Assembly: GCA_014728215.1 (NCBI GenBank)
Contig: WJLZ01000215.1
Span: 83,931-147,930, forward strand
Length of the DNA: 64,000 nucleotides
Reading direction: 5' to 3'
Origin: Chitinivibrionales bacterium
GTDB lineage: Bacteria; Fibrobacterota; Chitinivibrionia; Chitinivibrionales; WJKA01
Shown: piece after piece, positions 54,160-63,164 of the stretch
Layout of the letters: the number at the start of each line of letters is the position of its first letter
How positions within the stretch are numbered: position 1 is the first letter of the stretch
The notes under the pieces: generated by a model
The model's database searches: none
What the model saw: only the letters and a program-made list of their open reading frames with translations
What the model was told of the DNA's origin: nothing
Made by a program: the position numbers and the translations under genes

Positions 54160-55830
54160 CTACATTCTCTCCGGCGCGGAGACTCCTAAAAGCGACAATC
54201 CCAGCCGCATCATGTTGCGGACACCAAGTGTCAAAAAGAGCCTCGCCTTTGATAATTCACGATTATCCGTGACAATACGATGTTTCTGATAGAATTGATG
54301 GAATGCCGTTGCCACACTCTCGCAGTAAGCGGTAAGCCGGTGAGGCTCGATCGCCGTCGCCAGTGAATAGAGCAGGTGTGGGAATTCGGAAATAACCCGT
54401 ATTACCTCCAGTTCCTCTTCTTCTTCAAGAAGTGATAAATCGGCGGAGAGAATGTCTTCATGAGAAAATTCCCGTTCTTCGGCATGGGAGCAGAGACTGC
54501 AGGTGCGGGCATGAGCATACTGCACGTAAAACACCGGATTCTCTTCACTCCTCTTGAGAGCCAGATCCATATCGAAATCAAAATGGGACGAAAGCCGGCG
54601 GTTAACGAAGAAATAACGGGCAGCATCAACACCAACTTCATTAACAAGATCGGTAATGGTGATATAATCGCCTTTTCGTTTCGACATACGAAAAGGTTGG
54701 CCTTCACGAATAAGATTGACCTGCTGGATAATGAAATTTTTAAAAACCGTTTTGCCGGTGTCCAGTGCTTTCACCGCTCCTTCAAGACGGGGAAGATACC
54801 CATGGTGATCGGGTCCCCAGAAAGTATAGGACTCATCAAAGCCCCGTGATGCCTTATAGAGATGATAGGCCAGATCGGCAAGGAAATAAGTGGGTGTACC
54901 GTCGGACCGAATAATCACTCTGTCTTTTTCATCCCCAAAGGTAGTCGATTTGAACCACACCGCGTTTTCATCTTCAAAGACCAGCCCTTTTTCTCTGAGC
55001 ATCTCGAAAGTTTCGTGAGGAATGTTTTGCCGGTGAAGCTCACTTTCAAAAAACCAGCGGGTGTATTCTACTCCATAATCTTTGAGCACATTCTGTTGCG
55101 CAGTAACATTTTTCTTCAGAGCCTCTGCTCGAAAAAGGGCTTCCCGCGATTCTTCATCCATGGATTCGATACCGGGATTTTCTTCGGCGATCTCATCGGC
55201 AAGCTCATAGATATAGTCGCCATGGTATCCTTCCTCGGGTAGGGGATATTCTTTGCCCTCTTTCTCATAATACCGGGATGCAACCGACTTACCAAGCAGA
55301 TCGACCTGGTTCCCATAATCGTTTACATAGTACTCCCGTTCGATAGTATTGCCGATCCATTCATGAGTTCGCCCAACGACATCACCGATAGCTGCCGCAC
55401 GGGCATTGACAACAACCAGCGGACCGGTGGGATTTGCACTGACAAACTCAAGGAGGATCTTCTTCGGGTTCTTTATCTGATCCCGTCCATAGGTCTGGGG
55501 TTCTTTCACCACCTGTTCCAGAACCACACAAAGATACTTTGCACTCAACCGGAAATTGATAAAACCACCGGCGATGGTGTTTTTCAGCTCGGGATCGGGT
55601 TGAACGAATGTCTCGTCCCAGGCAAAAGCCTGCATCAATTCTTTTGCAATTACCGGAGGTGGCTTACGCAGGGATTTTGCCAGTCCCATTGCCAGGGGCG
55701 TCGAAAGATCGCCATAGGCCTTGTTTTTGGGTTTTTCGATAATGATATCATCAGTGCCAAGTGTTTCCAGATTAAAAACACTTTTTGCGGCGCCGGTTAA
55801 CTGTTCGACCAGATATTCTCGTATTGTCAT
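54160..55830 (-). CDS. argS: Arginyl-tRNA synthetase, atypical HIGH motif
   Basis: A 556-residue class I synthetase charging tRNA-Arg. The N-terminal Add-1 domain (about 1-110), FVSANPTGPL, REYYVNDYGNQVDLLG, the WGPDHHGYLPRLEGA block, FRMSKRKGDYITITDLV and the C-terminal anticodon domain with ARLFLTLGVRNMMRLGLSLLGV are all present and the length is right. Where most ArgRSs have HVGH after TGPL, this one has VVVN (139-142). The rest of the active site looks normal. It is cotranscribed with rsfS just upstream (6-base gap). Confidence 0.93.
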   Translation of the reverse strand: MTIREYLVEQLTGAAKSVFNLETLGTDDIIIEKPKNKAYGDLSTPLAMGLAKSLRKPPPVIAKELMQAFAWDETFVQPDPELKNTIAGGFINFRLSAKYLCVVLEQVVKEPQTYGRDQIKNPKKILLEFVSANPTGPLVVVNARAAAIGDVVGRTHEWIGNTIEREYYVNDYGNQVDLLGKSVASRYYEKEGKEYPLPEEGYHGDYIYELADEIAEENPGIESMDEESREALFRAEALKKNVTAQQNVLKDYGVEYTRWFFESELHRQNIPHETFEMLREKGLVFEDENAVWFKSTTFGDEKDRVIIRSDGTPTYFLADLAYHLYKASRGFDESYTFWGPDHHGYLPRLEGAVKALDTGKTVFKNFIIQQVNLIREGQPFRMSKRKGDYITITDLVNEVGVDAARYFFVNRRLSSHFDFDMDLALKRSEENPVFYVQYAHARTCSLCSHAEEREFSHEDILSADLSLLEEEEELEVIRVISEFPHLLYSLATAIEPHRLTAYCESVATAFHQFYQKHRIVTDNRELSKARLFLTLGVRNMMRLGLSLLGVSAPERM

Positions 55831-55836
55831 GACGGT

Positions 55837-56208
55837 CTACCATATCTCCTTTTTAGGCTCCGGTTTTTTTGTACCGGACCATAATTCCTCGAGGGAGTAA
55901 TAATCCCGCACTTCCGGTATCATGATATGAACAACGACATCGATGCAATCGATAAGCAGCCACCGTCCTTCGGCTTTTCCCTCCACATGCCATGGATGAA
56001 CATTCACCCTATCGAGGCCGTCGAGAATAGCATCACAAATTGCCCGGTTATGCACCGCGTTCTCACCTTCACATATAACGAACCAGTCTGCCGGAGCGGT
56101 TCTTTTCCGAAGGTCGATAACCGAAGCAGTCGCTTTTTTTTCTTCTGCACAACGAACAATCATGTCCGCAAGCTCTTTGCCCTGTAATTGTTCTTCTTTT
56201 GATTTCAA
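55837..56208 (-). CDS. rsfS: Ribosomal silencing factor RsfS
   Basis: A 123-residue cytosolic protein. It binds uL14 on the large subunit and blocks subunit joining in stationary phase. The DUF143 pattern is complete: ADMIVRCAEEKKATASVIDLR, ADWFVICEGENAVHNRAICDAI, HVEGKAEGRWLLIDCIDVVVHIM and YYSLEELW. Its start overlaps the end of the LytR_C gene by four bases, and argS follows, so the three form an operon. Growth-phase translation control fits that setting. Confidence 0.95.
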   Translation of the reverse strand: MKSKEEQLQGKELADMIVRCAEEKKATASVIDLRKRTAPADWFVICEGENAVHNRAICDAILDGLDRVNVHPWHVEGKAEGRWLLIDCIDVVVHIMIPEVRDYYSLEELWSGTKKPEPKKEIW

Positions 56209-56621
56209 AGTTCTTTTCCTTCTATATCCGCACCGAGATACACGGTTACATCAAAACGATCATTGTCATTTTTCATGAGAATGACTTTGTCAGGATCGAC
56301 ATCCAGCACCTTTCCTATCTGACGAGCGATACTCATGTCTTCAATCCGGGACACCACTAAAGTGGCCGGATAATTAAAGGTCGGCGCATTTCCGATCCCG
56401 TCATTTTTAACATCAAAGCCATGGTTACGGAGCAGTTCCGCAGTTTCCCATGCGGCACCATTGACACCGCATCCATTCAGTATTTCGATCCTTCCGATAT
56501 GAGGGATCTTTTTCTGAACAATCGGGGCTGGTCCGGTTGTTGAGTCATTTCGTACACGCCCGATAATCACCGCCAATGCAATGACGGCACAGAGAATAAC
56601 AAAAATCAGAAAATTACGCAT
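56205..56621 (-). CDS. Membrane-anchored LytR_C domain protein
   Basis: A 138-residue protein. One N-terminal membrane segment (about 3-21) is followed by a LytR cell-wall-type C-terminal domain (about 45-135: IGRIEILNGCGVNGAAWETAELLRNHGFDV, then YPATLVV and VTVYLG). The domain normally follows the LytR/CpsA/Psr catalytic part, which is missing here. Stand-alone forms next to rsfS are common in diderm genomes; the domain probably acts at the cell wall. Overlaps rsfS by four bases. Confidence 0.85.
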   Translation of the reverse strand: MRNFLIFVILCAVIALAVIIGRVRNDSTTGPAPIVQKKIPHIGRIEILNGCGVNGAAWETAELLRNHGFDVKNDGIGNAPTFNYPATLVVSRIEDMSIARQIGKVLDVDPDKVILMKNDNDRFDVTVYLGADIEGKEL

Positions 56622-56689
56622 TGTCGAAATCTATTCCAGCTCAAAAGTTAGTTGATACGCTTCACCGCACCACCTGGGTACAGAAAAAA

Positions 56690-57040
56690 TTAATTAGTTT
56701 CGACAGACGACGGCTTAACACGTACAACTGTAGGTGTATGGCGCGGTATTTCATCCGGTGTTAAGAGGGCATAGCTGAGTACCATAACTTTATCGCCCGG
56801 TGCACCTAAACGAGCCGCAGGGCCGTTGAGTTCCACCTTCTTTGAGCCACGTTCGGCTTTTATTACATACGTTTGAAAACGAACCCCATTCGACATATTA
56901 AGCACATCAACCGCCTCGTTTTCAATAAATCCGCATTGCTCTATGTAGTCTTCATCAAGCGCGATGCTTCCCTCGTACTCCAGATAGGTTCCGGTAATGG
57001 CTATGTCACGCAGTTTTGCATTAAGAAACTTTCTCAACAT
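56690..57040 (-). CDS. panD: Aspartate 1-decarboxylase proenzyme
   Basis: A 116-residue pyruvoyl enzyme that makes beta-alanine for pantothenate and CoA. The self-cleavage site is in EYEGSIALDEDYI (Gly-Ser), and ETYVI-like FQTYVIKAERGS and NGPAARLGAPGDKVMVLSYA follow. A longer frame opens at 57259, but the ATG at 57038-57040 matches the family start (MLRKFLNAKLRDIAITG). It starts one base after the stop of the membrane protein gene upstream, suggesting coupled expression. Confidence 0.93.
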   Translation of the reverse strand: MLRKFLNAKLRDIAITGTYLEYEGSIALDEDYIEQCGFIENEAVDVLNMSNGVRFQTYVIKAERGSKKVELNGPAARLGAPGDKVMVLSYALLTPDEIPRHTPTVVRVKPSSVETN

Positions 57041-57041
57041 C

Positions 57042-57731
57042 CTAACTCTTTCTGAATCGTAATGGTATATTCCATAACAGTGATACTCTGTTTGCTCCGC
57101 CGGGATACTGCTGTGAAAAACGTGCGGCGTCTTTGTTTGTGCTCTTTTCAACCTGTACATACATATCGATTCCGCTCCATGCCATATCGAGAGGAAGGCA
57201 TACAAAGAAGAATACCGGATAATCAACCGGTGTTTCTTTACTTTGGAGTTCCATTCCAAGGGTGAAACCGCCCAGAAGCAGGGATATTCCTGCAGCCCCG
57301 AGCATCGTATATCCTTTCAGATACTGCCGCTGCTTGATTTGCGTATAGCCGGGGAACAGAAAACTCTGCAAAACACACCACCTGCCCAGGGATTCGCCCG
57401 AAGGACCGTACATTATTTCTTCGTCGGTAAAACCCGCCTGCCGCTTCCGAATCCACTTCCGCTCCGATATACGCATTTCTTTCCAGGGTTCTTTTGAATA
57501 CTCGGTAATCGAAATTCCTGCGCGCATTAATTTATAAACTTTTTTCATCGGCATGCGGTTGCGCTTTATATACTGCCACTCCGGCAGGGATAATCCAAGT
57601 TTCTCGTAGTATTCCTTTTCCGATGATGAACCATCGAGGACAATCTCATCTCCCTGCACTGATGAAATACAAATAGTTACCGGTAAGGCAAAAAGCATGA
57701 TCCAGCGTGGCAATAAACTCATATTGTGCAA
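57042..57731 (-). CDS. Hypothetical exported/membrane protein
   Basis: A 229-residue protein I cannot name. A signal peptide (about 4-27, ending SSVQGDE) is followed by a charged region (35-110) with repeats of short amphipathic helices, then hydrophobic segments at about 145-163 and 170-190. FLFPGYTQIKQRQYLKGYTMLGAAGISLL resembles the membrane part of envelope proteins annotated as DUF5683-like; that match is uncertain. ATGs at residues 1 and 4 are both possible starts. Precedes panD in the same transcript. Confidence 0.6.
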   Translation of the reverse strand: MHNMSLLPRWIMLFALPVTICISSVQGDEIVLDGSSSEKEYYEKLGLSLPEWQYIKRNRMPMKKVYKLMRAGISITEYSKEPWKEMRISERKWIRKRQAGFTDEEIMYGPSGESLGRWCVLQSFLFPGYTQIKQRQYLKGYTMLGAAGISLLLGGFTLGMELQSKETPVDYPVFFFVCLPLDMAWSGIDMYVQVEKSTNKDAARFSQQYPGGANRVSLLWNIPLRFRKS

Positions 57732-57875
57732 AAAATGAAACTCCTTCCCGCCAAACGACTGTCTCGTCGGACTCGCACCATCTCAGCCAACCGAAGGCTA
57801 AATCGCTGTTAATCCTTTAAAATAGTTCCTTGCAGCCCCTGGTCTCAAAAATCAAATCAGAATTCAAAGACCACT

Positions 57876-58103
57876 TTAACGAAAATTATAATGCTTTCTC
57901 ACCGGTTTTTTAATATCCCATACGCACGACAAACCTTTGGGAAAGGTCACAAAATCACCGGCCCCGAATTCGACTTTTTTGCCCTCGACGGTCTCCACCA
58001 CCACATTTCCTTCAAGAAGATAACATTCTTCGATACTGTCATAATGCCAGTCAAACCGGGATACGTCCTTTTTCTCGACGCCACCTTTCATGAACACGGC
58101 CAT
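57876..58103 (-). CDS. Short cupin-domain protein (possibly 5'-truncated)
   Basis: A 75-residue cupin of the EutQ/DUF861 kind: FDWHYDSIEECYLLEGNVVVE, FGAGDFVTFPKGLSCVWDI and PVRKHYNF. The barrel core is intact, including H and E of the first motif, but the N-terminal strand of typical members (about 90-115 residues) is missing. The ATG lies inside the broken Mth938-like frame on the same strand, out of phase. Either the cupin is translated from this internal start or it is the 3' part of a rearranged gene. Function is unknown. Confidence 0.65.
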   Translation of the reverse strand: MAVFMKGGVEKKDVSRFDWHYDSIEECYLLEGNVVVETVEGKKVEFGAGDFVTFPKGLSCVWDIKKPVRKHYNFR

Positions 58104-58182
58104 CGGCCAAGATTATCAAATCCGATTTGTATTTCGTACCTGCTATAGTCATTTTTCCAAAGGAATAATGCTCGATCATAGG
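58051..58182 (-). pseudogene. Truncated Mth938-like (DUF498) reading frame
   Basis: From an ATG near 58182 the frame reads IEHYSFGKMTIAG, KYKSDLIILADGRV and RWRREKGR, which is the first third of Mth938/DUF498 proteins (about 115-125 residues), then stops at 58051. The rest of the domain is not found downstream in any frame; cupin sequence follows instead, in another frame. It looks like a gene remnant created by a deletion or rearrangement joining two genes. Confidence 0.5.
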
Positions 58183-58285
58183 CAAAAACCAGGTTAATTT
58201 TGGTAAAAAAGCATTCCAAATCATTACTTTATTTATATTGTCAAAATATGATGCCGGGAATATCGAACAATAACAAAGCACTCTG

Positions 58286-58315
58286 TTACAAATATAATCA
58301 AATATGAGGTATACT
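58286..58315 (+). promoter_or_regulatory. Sigma70-like promoter for lepA
   Basis: TTACAA at 58286-58291 and TATACT at 58310-58315 are 18 bases apart. The expected transcription start near 58322 leaves no room for a ribosome site before ATG 58324 and so favours TTG 58399 as the lepA start. Confidence 0.45.
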
Positions 58316-58398
58316 ATTACCGGATGGTTTATTATTGTGCTTCGCAGGTAGTATTTTTCCCATATTTTGCGAGAGCCTTTACCCAAACAGGATATACT

Positions 58399-60198
58399 TT
58401 GACTCCAAACGAATTAATTAGAAATTTCTGCATAATCGCTCATATCGATCATGGCAAGTCCACCCTGGCGGACCGTTTACTTGAAATGACCAGCACGGTG
58501 GAAAAATTCAAGATGCAGGCTCAGATTCTCGATGACATGGATCTGGAGAGGGAGCGGGGTATTACGATAAAATCCCACCCTATCAGGATGAGTTACCCGG
58601 CCACTGACGGCAAAACCTATTGCCTGAATCTTATTGATACGCCCGGCCATGTCGATTTTTCCTACGAAGTTTCCAAATCCTTGGCGGCCTGTGAAGGCGC
58701 GCTCCTTGTTGTCGATGCTACGCAGGGTATTGAAGCGCAAACGTTGACCAATATCTATCTTGCCCTCGATCATGATCTGACAATCATCCCGGTATTAAAT
58801 AAAATCGACCTTCCTTCGGCGCACCCCGAGGAAATCGGTAAGCAAATCTCCGACCTTCTGGGAGTCGATCAGAGTGAAATTATCAAGTGCAGCGCTAAAA
58901 CCGGTGAGGGTGTTGACCAGTTAATGAACCGGGTTATCAACGATATTGCACCACCACAGGGTAAATTCGATGCACCGCTTAAAGCGCTGGTATTCGATTC
59001 CAAATACGACACCTTCAGAGGCGCCATCGCCTATATACGGGTCTTTGAAGGTGAAATCAAGGCAGGAGATGATGTACGGTTTTTCTCAAACGGCAGGGAG
59101 TATGAAGTTGCCGAGGTGGGCTATTTCGTTCTCAACCGCAAACCCCGGAAAGATTTATGCGCCGGTGAAGTCGGCTATGTGGTAGGAAATATTAAAACAA
59201 TTTCCGATGTTAAAATCGGAGATACGATCACTACCAAACGAAAAGGTGCCGAAGAACCGGTTCCGGGGTATCGTGAAATCAAGCCGATGGTATTCAGCGG
59301 TCTCTACCCCGTTGATAAAGACGATTACGAAGATCTTCGCAGTGCGCTGGAGAAATTGCAGCTCAACGACGGTTCGATCAGCTACGATCCAGAAAATTCC
59401 GCCGCCCTCGGATTTGGATTCCGTGCCGGTTTTTCAGGACTGCTTCATATGGAAGTCATTCAGGAGCGGTTACACCGGGAGTATAATGTCAACATTATAA
59501 CCACGCTTCCCAACGTTCGCTACAGAGTAGTCAGGAAAGATGGTGTTGAAGAGTTTATCGACAGTCCGGCAAAGCTTCCCTCGGTTCAGGAAATCGAGAC
59601 TATCGGCGAACCTATTACCAAAGTCCAGATTGTCACTCCAACCGATTATGTCGGTGCAATCATGAAATTGTGCGAAGAAAAACGGGGAACCATGGAAAAT
59701 ATGGAGTACTTCGAGGAAACCCGGGTCTGTCTCCACTATCGTCTTCCACTCTCCGAAGTCATTATCGATTTTTTCGATAAATTAAAAAGCTATACCCGCG
59801 GTTACGGCTCCATGGATTATGACTTTTCCGGTTACCAGGATGACGACCTTGTTAAGATCGATGTTCGTATCAACGGCCAGGCAGTCGACGCTTTTTCGGC
59901 AATTGTCCACCGGGATAAAAGCTATTCCTACGGCCAGGCGATCACGAAAAAACTAAAAGAGTTTATTCCCCGCCAGATGTATCAGGTTGCAATCCAGGCT
60001 TCGATCGGAACCCGTATTATCGCTCGAACAACCGTTAAGCCGTACCGTAAAGATGTGACTTCAAAGTGTTACGGTGGTGATATCAGTCGTAAAAGAAAAC
60101 TCCTGGAAAAACAAAAAGAGGGTAAGAAACGTATGAAACAGGTAGGAAATGTGGAAATTCCGCAGGAAGCTTTTCTTGCCATCTTGCAGAGAGAGTAA
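58399..60198 (+). CDS. lepA: Elongation factor 4 (LepA), ribosomal back-translocase
   Basis: A 599-residue GTPase that binds ribosomes and assists translation or ribosome assembly. The G domain shows [28 protein letters not shown] and LNKID (NKID); the LepA-specific C-terminal domain follows ([36 protein letters not shown]). The frame opens at ATG 58324, but TTG 58399 gives the standard 599-residue length, has AGGA six bases upstream and fits the promoter. It is followed by the signal-peptidase-like gene after 8 bases, the classical lepA-lepB order. Confidence 0.95.
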   Translation: MTPNELIRNFCIIAHIDHGKSTLADRLLEMTSTVEKFKMQAQILDDMDLERERGITIKSHPIRMSYPATDGKTYCLNLIDTPGHVDFSYEVSKSLAACEGALLVVDATQGIEAQTLTNIYLALDHDLTIIPVLNKIDLPSAHPEEIGKQISDLLGVDQSEIIKCSAKTGEGVDQLMNRVINDIAPPQGKFDAPLKALVFDSKYDTFRGAIAYIRVFEGEIKAGDDVRFFSNGREYEVAEVGYFVLNRKPRKDLCAGEVGYVVGNIKTISDVKIGDTITTKRKGAEEPVPGYREIKPMVFSGLYPVDKDDYEDLRSALEKLQLNDGSISYDPENSAALGFGFRAGFSGLLHMEVIQERLHREYNVNIITTLPNVRYRVVRKDGVEEFIDSPAKLPSVQEIETIGEPITKVQIVTPTDYVGAIMKLCEEKRGTMENMEYFEETRVCLHYRLPLSEVIIDFFDKLKSYTRGYGSMDYDFSGYQDDDLVKIDVRINGQAVDAFSAIVHRDKSYSYGQAITKKLKEFIPRQMYQVAIQASIGTRIIARTTVKPYRKDVTSKCYGGDISRKRKLLEKQKEGKKRMKQVGNVEIPQEAFLAILQRE

Positions 60199-60206
60199 GT
60201 AATTCG

Positions 60207-61160
60207 ATGAATACGCTGAACAACTATACCGATCCTGTAGATCTCAGGATAAACATTTACCGCCTGGCAAAAAGGTTGGCTTTCATTCTTGCGCTGGCGG
60301 TGGTGGTTAAACTCGTTTTTTTCGATACGGTCGCCGTAACGACAAACCTTATGGCTCCGTCGCTTATCGCCGGAGACCGTGTCCTGGTCTCCAAGCTTGC
60401 CTATTCATTTCCCTTCAAGCTGTTTTTCGAACCGAAAATAAACAGTATTGTTATCATGCGCGATCCTTCTATGCCCGAAAAATTTTTCAGCTATCGTCTC
60501 GCTGCACTTCCCGGCGACAGCGTATATATCGATCAGGGTGTTTTTCATAATGCCAGCCGTCCGGATATGGAGTATTTATCATCGATAGAGCCCGAGGATA
60601 TTGTCCCACCAGATTTTTCTCCTCGCGATTATCTTCAGCCGCTCAAACTTCCCAGAAAAGGCGATGAAATACACCTGGATTCACTGCAACTCCGGGATCT
60701 GATATTTACCATATCGATGATACGCCAGGAAAACCCCGATAACGAGTATGCGGTAAAAGCCAGGATTTTCATTGACGGGAAAGAAGAGAAGGCATTTGAG
60801 CTTGAAGATTTCACGCTCTTTGATGGAAAACTCGACTCAATCCCTCCAACGTTTCATTTCAATTATTTTTTCTGGGACCGGCTGAAAGCGTATCTTATCA
60901 ATACCAATAAAGAGAGCGATGTTGAGCTTGCAGTATTTTGTGAGGAAAACGGTAAGAGGCTTTTTAAATACAAGCTCAAGAAATCATATATATTCCTTCT
61001 CTCTGATGACTGGCAACGGGGGTATGATTCCCGATTTATCGGGCCGCGAATGCTTTCTTCAGTTAAAGGACGGGTCAGGTTTGTATTGTGGTCGTTCAAA
61101 CCGGGAGAGCCGTTTTTCAAGGCGCTGCGAACAAACAGAATAATGAAAATCATCAAATAG
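60207..61160 (+). CDS. Signal peptidase I homologue lacking Ser/Lys catalytic residues
   Basis: A 317-residue membrane protein in the lepB position after lepA. One membrane segment (about 22-38) precedes the S26 domain. The nucleophile motif SMxPTL reads LMAPSL (L48 at the serine), and the lysine just before R in KRVxGxPGD is Y96 ([10 protein letters not shown]). Box E is recognisable as [14 protein letters not shown]. Fold motifs GDRVLV, LPGDSV and the final FVLWSF are kept. It should therefore bind or recognise but not cleave. A large insert spans about 115-255. A regular signal peptidase must exist elsewhere. Confidence 0.82.
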   Translation: MNTLNNYTDPVDLRINIYRLAKRLAFILALAVVVKLVFFDTVAVTTNLMAPSLIAGDRVLVSKLAYSFPFKLFFEPKINSIVIMRDPSMPEKFFSYRLAALPGDSVYIDQGVFHNASRPDMEYLSSIEPEDIVPPDFSPRDYLQPLKLPRKGDEIHLDSLQLRDLIFTISMIRQENPDNEYAVKARIFIDGKEEKAFELEDFTLFDGKLDSIPPTFHFNYFFWDRLKAYLINTNKESDVELAVFCEENGKRLFKYKLKKSYIFLLSDDWQRGYDSRFIGPRMLSSVKGRVRFVLWSFKPGEPFFKALRTNRIMKIIK

Positions 61161-61164
61161 CGAA

Positions 61165-62364
61165 ATGCCTATGCCTACAAAAAAAGGTTATTTTGGAGAA
61201 TTCGGCGGTCAGTTTGCCCCCGAGGTACTTATGCCGGCCCTGGAGGAACTGGAAAAAGCCTTTGCAGAGTTTAAAAGAGACAAAACCGTTCATGAACGCT
61301 TTTCGTACCTTCTGAAAAATTATAACGGACGGCCCACTCCGCTCTATTATGCAAAGAATCTCAGCAATCATCTCGGAGGGGCACGGATTTATTTAAAACG
61401 AGAAGACTTGAATCATACGGGTGCCCATAAAGTCACCAATTCACTTGGTCAGTCACTCCTTGCAGAATTTATGGGCAAGAAGCGAATCATTGCCGAGACA
61501 GGAGCCGGACAGCACGGAGTTGCAACAGCGACGGCCGCTGCTCTGCTTAATCTGGAATGCAATATTTATATGGGTACGATCGACATGGCCCGTCAGCGGC
61601 CCAATGTTTTCAGAATGAATCTTCTGGGTACCACGGTGGTCCCCGTTGAAAGCGGCGGAAAAACATTGAAAGATGCGGTCAATGAGACAATGAGAGACTG
61701 GAGTGCGACGGTCACGACTACCCATTATGTTCTCGGTTCTGTTCTGGGCCCCCATCCGTTTCCTTCAATAGTAAAACATTTCCAGTCGGTTATCGGCAGG
61801 GAAGCAAAAAAACAGATACTTCGTCAAGAAGGACGCCTTCCCCATGAAATTGTCGCCTGTGTTGGAGGGGGATCCAACGCTATCGGTATATTCTCCGAGT
61901 TTCTCAAAGATAAGAAAGTCAGATGCACCGGCGTCGAAGCCGGTGGAAAAGGTATCAAAGGCAAAAAACATGCTGTGAGATTAACGCCGACATCCGATTC
62001 ACATAAAGGCATTCTCCACGGTTCCTTTTCCTATGTTTTGCAGAACCGCCACGGTCAAATCGGCAATACTCATTCAATTTCCGCAGGCCTCGATTACAGC
62101 GGGGTCGGTCCTGAACATGCAGCCTTGTATTCCTCCGGAAGAGTCCGGTATACCCATGCAACCGACCGTGAAGCCATCGATGCATTCAAATTACTGAGTG
62201 AATATGAAGGGATTATTCCTGCACTGGAATCATCCCATGCAGTAGCCTATGCTGTCAAACAGGCACCCAAGTTGTCGAAGAAACAAATAATGATCATTAA
62301 CCTTTCCGGTCGCGGAGATAAAGATATTTTCCATGTAGCCGACTATCTGGGATTAACAATATGA
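61165..62364 (+). CDS. trpB: Tryptophan synthase beta chain, TrpB1 type
   Basis: A 399-residue PLP enzyme working with TrpA. It shows [19 protein letters not shown], the PLP lysine in [42 protein letters not shown] and the C-terminal [11 protein letters not shown]. Starts at 61165 and at 61171 (MPTKKG) are both possible. It overlaps trpA by four bases. It is the canonical, TrpA-dependent form, in contrast to the TrpB2 at 23518. Confidence 0.97.
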   Translation: MPMPTKKGYFGEFGGQFAPEVLMPALEELEKAFAEFKRDKTVHERFSYLLKNYNGRPTPLYYAKNLSNHLGGARIYLKREDLNHTGAHKVTNSLGQSLLAEFMGKKRIIAETGAGQHGVATATAAALLNLECNIYMGTIDMARQRPNVFRMNLLGTTVVPVESGGKTLKDAVNETMRDWSATVTTTHYVLGSVLGPHPFPSIVKHFQSVIGREAKKQILRQEGRLPHEIVACVGGGSNAIGIFSEFLKDKKVRCTGVEAGGKGIKGKKHAVRLTPTSDSHKGILHGSFSYVLQNRHGQIGNTHSISAGLDYSGVGPEHAALYSSGRVRYTHATDREAIDAFKLLSEYEGIIPALESSHAVAYAVKQAPKLSKKQIMIINLSGRGDKDIFHVADYLGLTI

Positions 62365-63164
62365 ACCGCTATGAGTATACATTCAATCTTTTAAAGGAAA
62401 AGGGTGAGAAGGCATTTATACCCTTTGCTTCAGCAGGGGACCCTGATCTTGTCACCAGCGAGTCGATTTTTAAGACCTATATCGATTCGGGAGCGGATAT
62501 TCTGGAAATCGGTTATCCTTTTTCGGATCCTATTGCCGATGGTCCGGTGAACCAGCGCGCGGGAATGCGTGCAATCGAGGCCGGACTTACCCACGCTTCT
62601 TTCTTTGCATTGATAAAAATCCTGAGAAAGTACAGTGACATTCCTGTTGGAATCCTGATTTACGCCAATTCAATCTATTCTTTAGGCTATGATACTTTCT
62701 GCAGACGGGCCGCCGATGCCGGCATTGACAGCCTGCTTATAGCCGATATGCCGCCCGAAGAACATGAAATAATTGTCGGGTACATGAAAAAATACGGCCT
62801 CGGCGTTGTGCATATCGTTTCCGAACTGACCCCAGATCAACGGATTGATCAGATCTGTAAACAGATCGATTCCTTTGTATATGTGGTGAGCCGACTGGGA
62901 CCGACCGGAACCGGTAATAACCTGGGAGAAAATGTTAAAAAGACGATCTCCCGTCTTAAAAAACGCACATCCAAACCACTCTGTGTCGGTTTCGGCCTCT
63001 CGAAACCTGCACATGTTAAACAAATCGTTGGGGCAGGAGCCGATGGCGCGATTATGGGAAGCGCATTGGTAAAAATCATCGAAAACAACCAGTCGAATAA
63101 AAAGGAACTTTTGAAAAAACTGGCAGTTCTGGTAAAACAGTGCAAGAAAGCCACGCAACAATGA
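62361..63164 (+). CDS. trpA: Tryptophan synthase alpha chain
   Basis: A 267-residue TIM-barrel enzyme that cleaves indole-glycerol phosphate. [11 protein letters not shown], the catalytic glutamate and aspartate in [18 protein letters not shown], and [11 protein letters not shown] (loop 6) are present, followed by [13 protein letters not shown] and [12 protein letters not shown]. Complete. It overlaps trpB before it and the chorismate mutase after it (ATGA in both cases), so trpB-trpA-CM are translationally coupled. Confidence 0.97.
   Translation: MNRYEYTFNLLKEKGEKAFIPFASAGDPDLVTSESIFKTYIDSGADILEIGYPFSDPIADGPVNQRAGMRAIEAGLTHASFFALIKILRKYSDIPVGILIYANSIYSLGYDTFCRRAADAGIDSLLIADMPPEEHEIIVGYMKKYGLGVVHIVSELTPDQRIDQICKQIDSFVYVVSRLGPTGTGNNLGENVKKTISRLKKRTSKPLCVGFGLSKPAHVKQIVGAGADGAIMGSALVKIIENNQSNKKELLKKLAVLVKQCKKATQQ

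Noticed and set aside
57041..57259. N-terminal extension of PanD from 57259
   Set aside because: It overlaps the upstream gene in another frame and the family starts at MLRKFLN; ATG 57038-57040 is used instead.
58324..58398. N-terminal extension of LepA from ATG 58324
   Set aside because: The 25 extra residues are absent from LepA proteins, and the promoter at 58286-58315 would leave no ribosome site.
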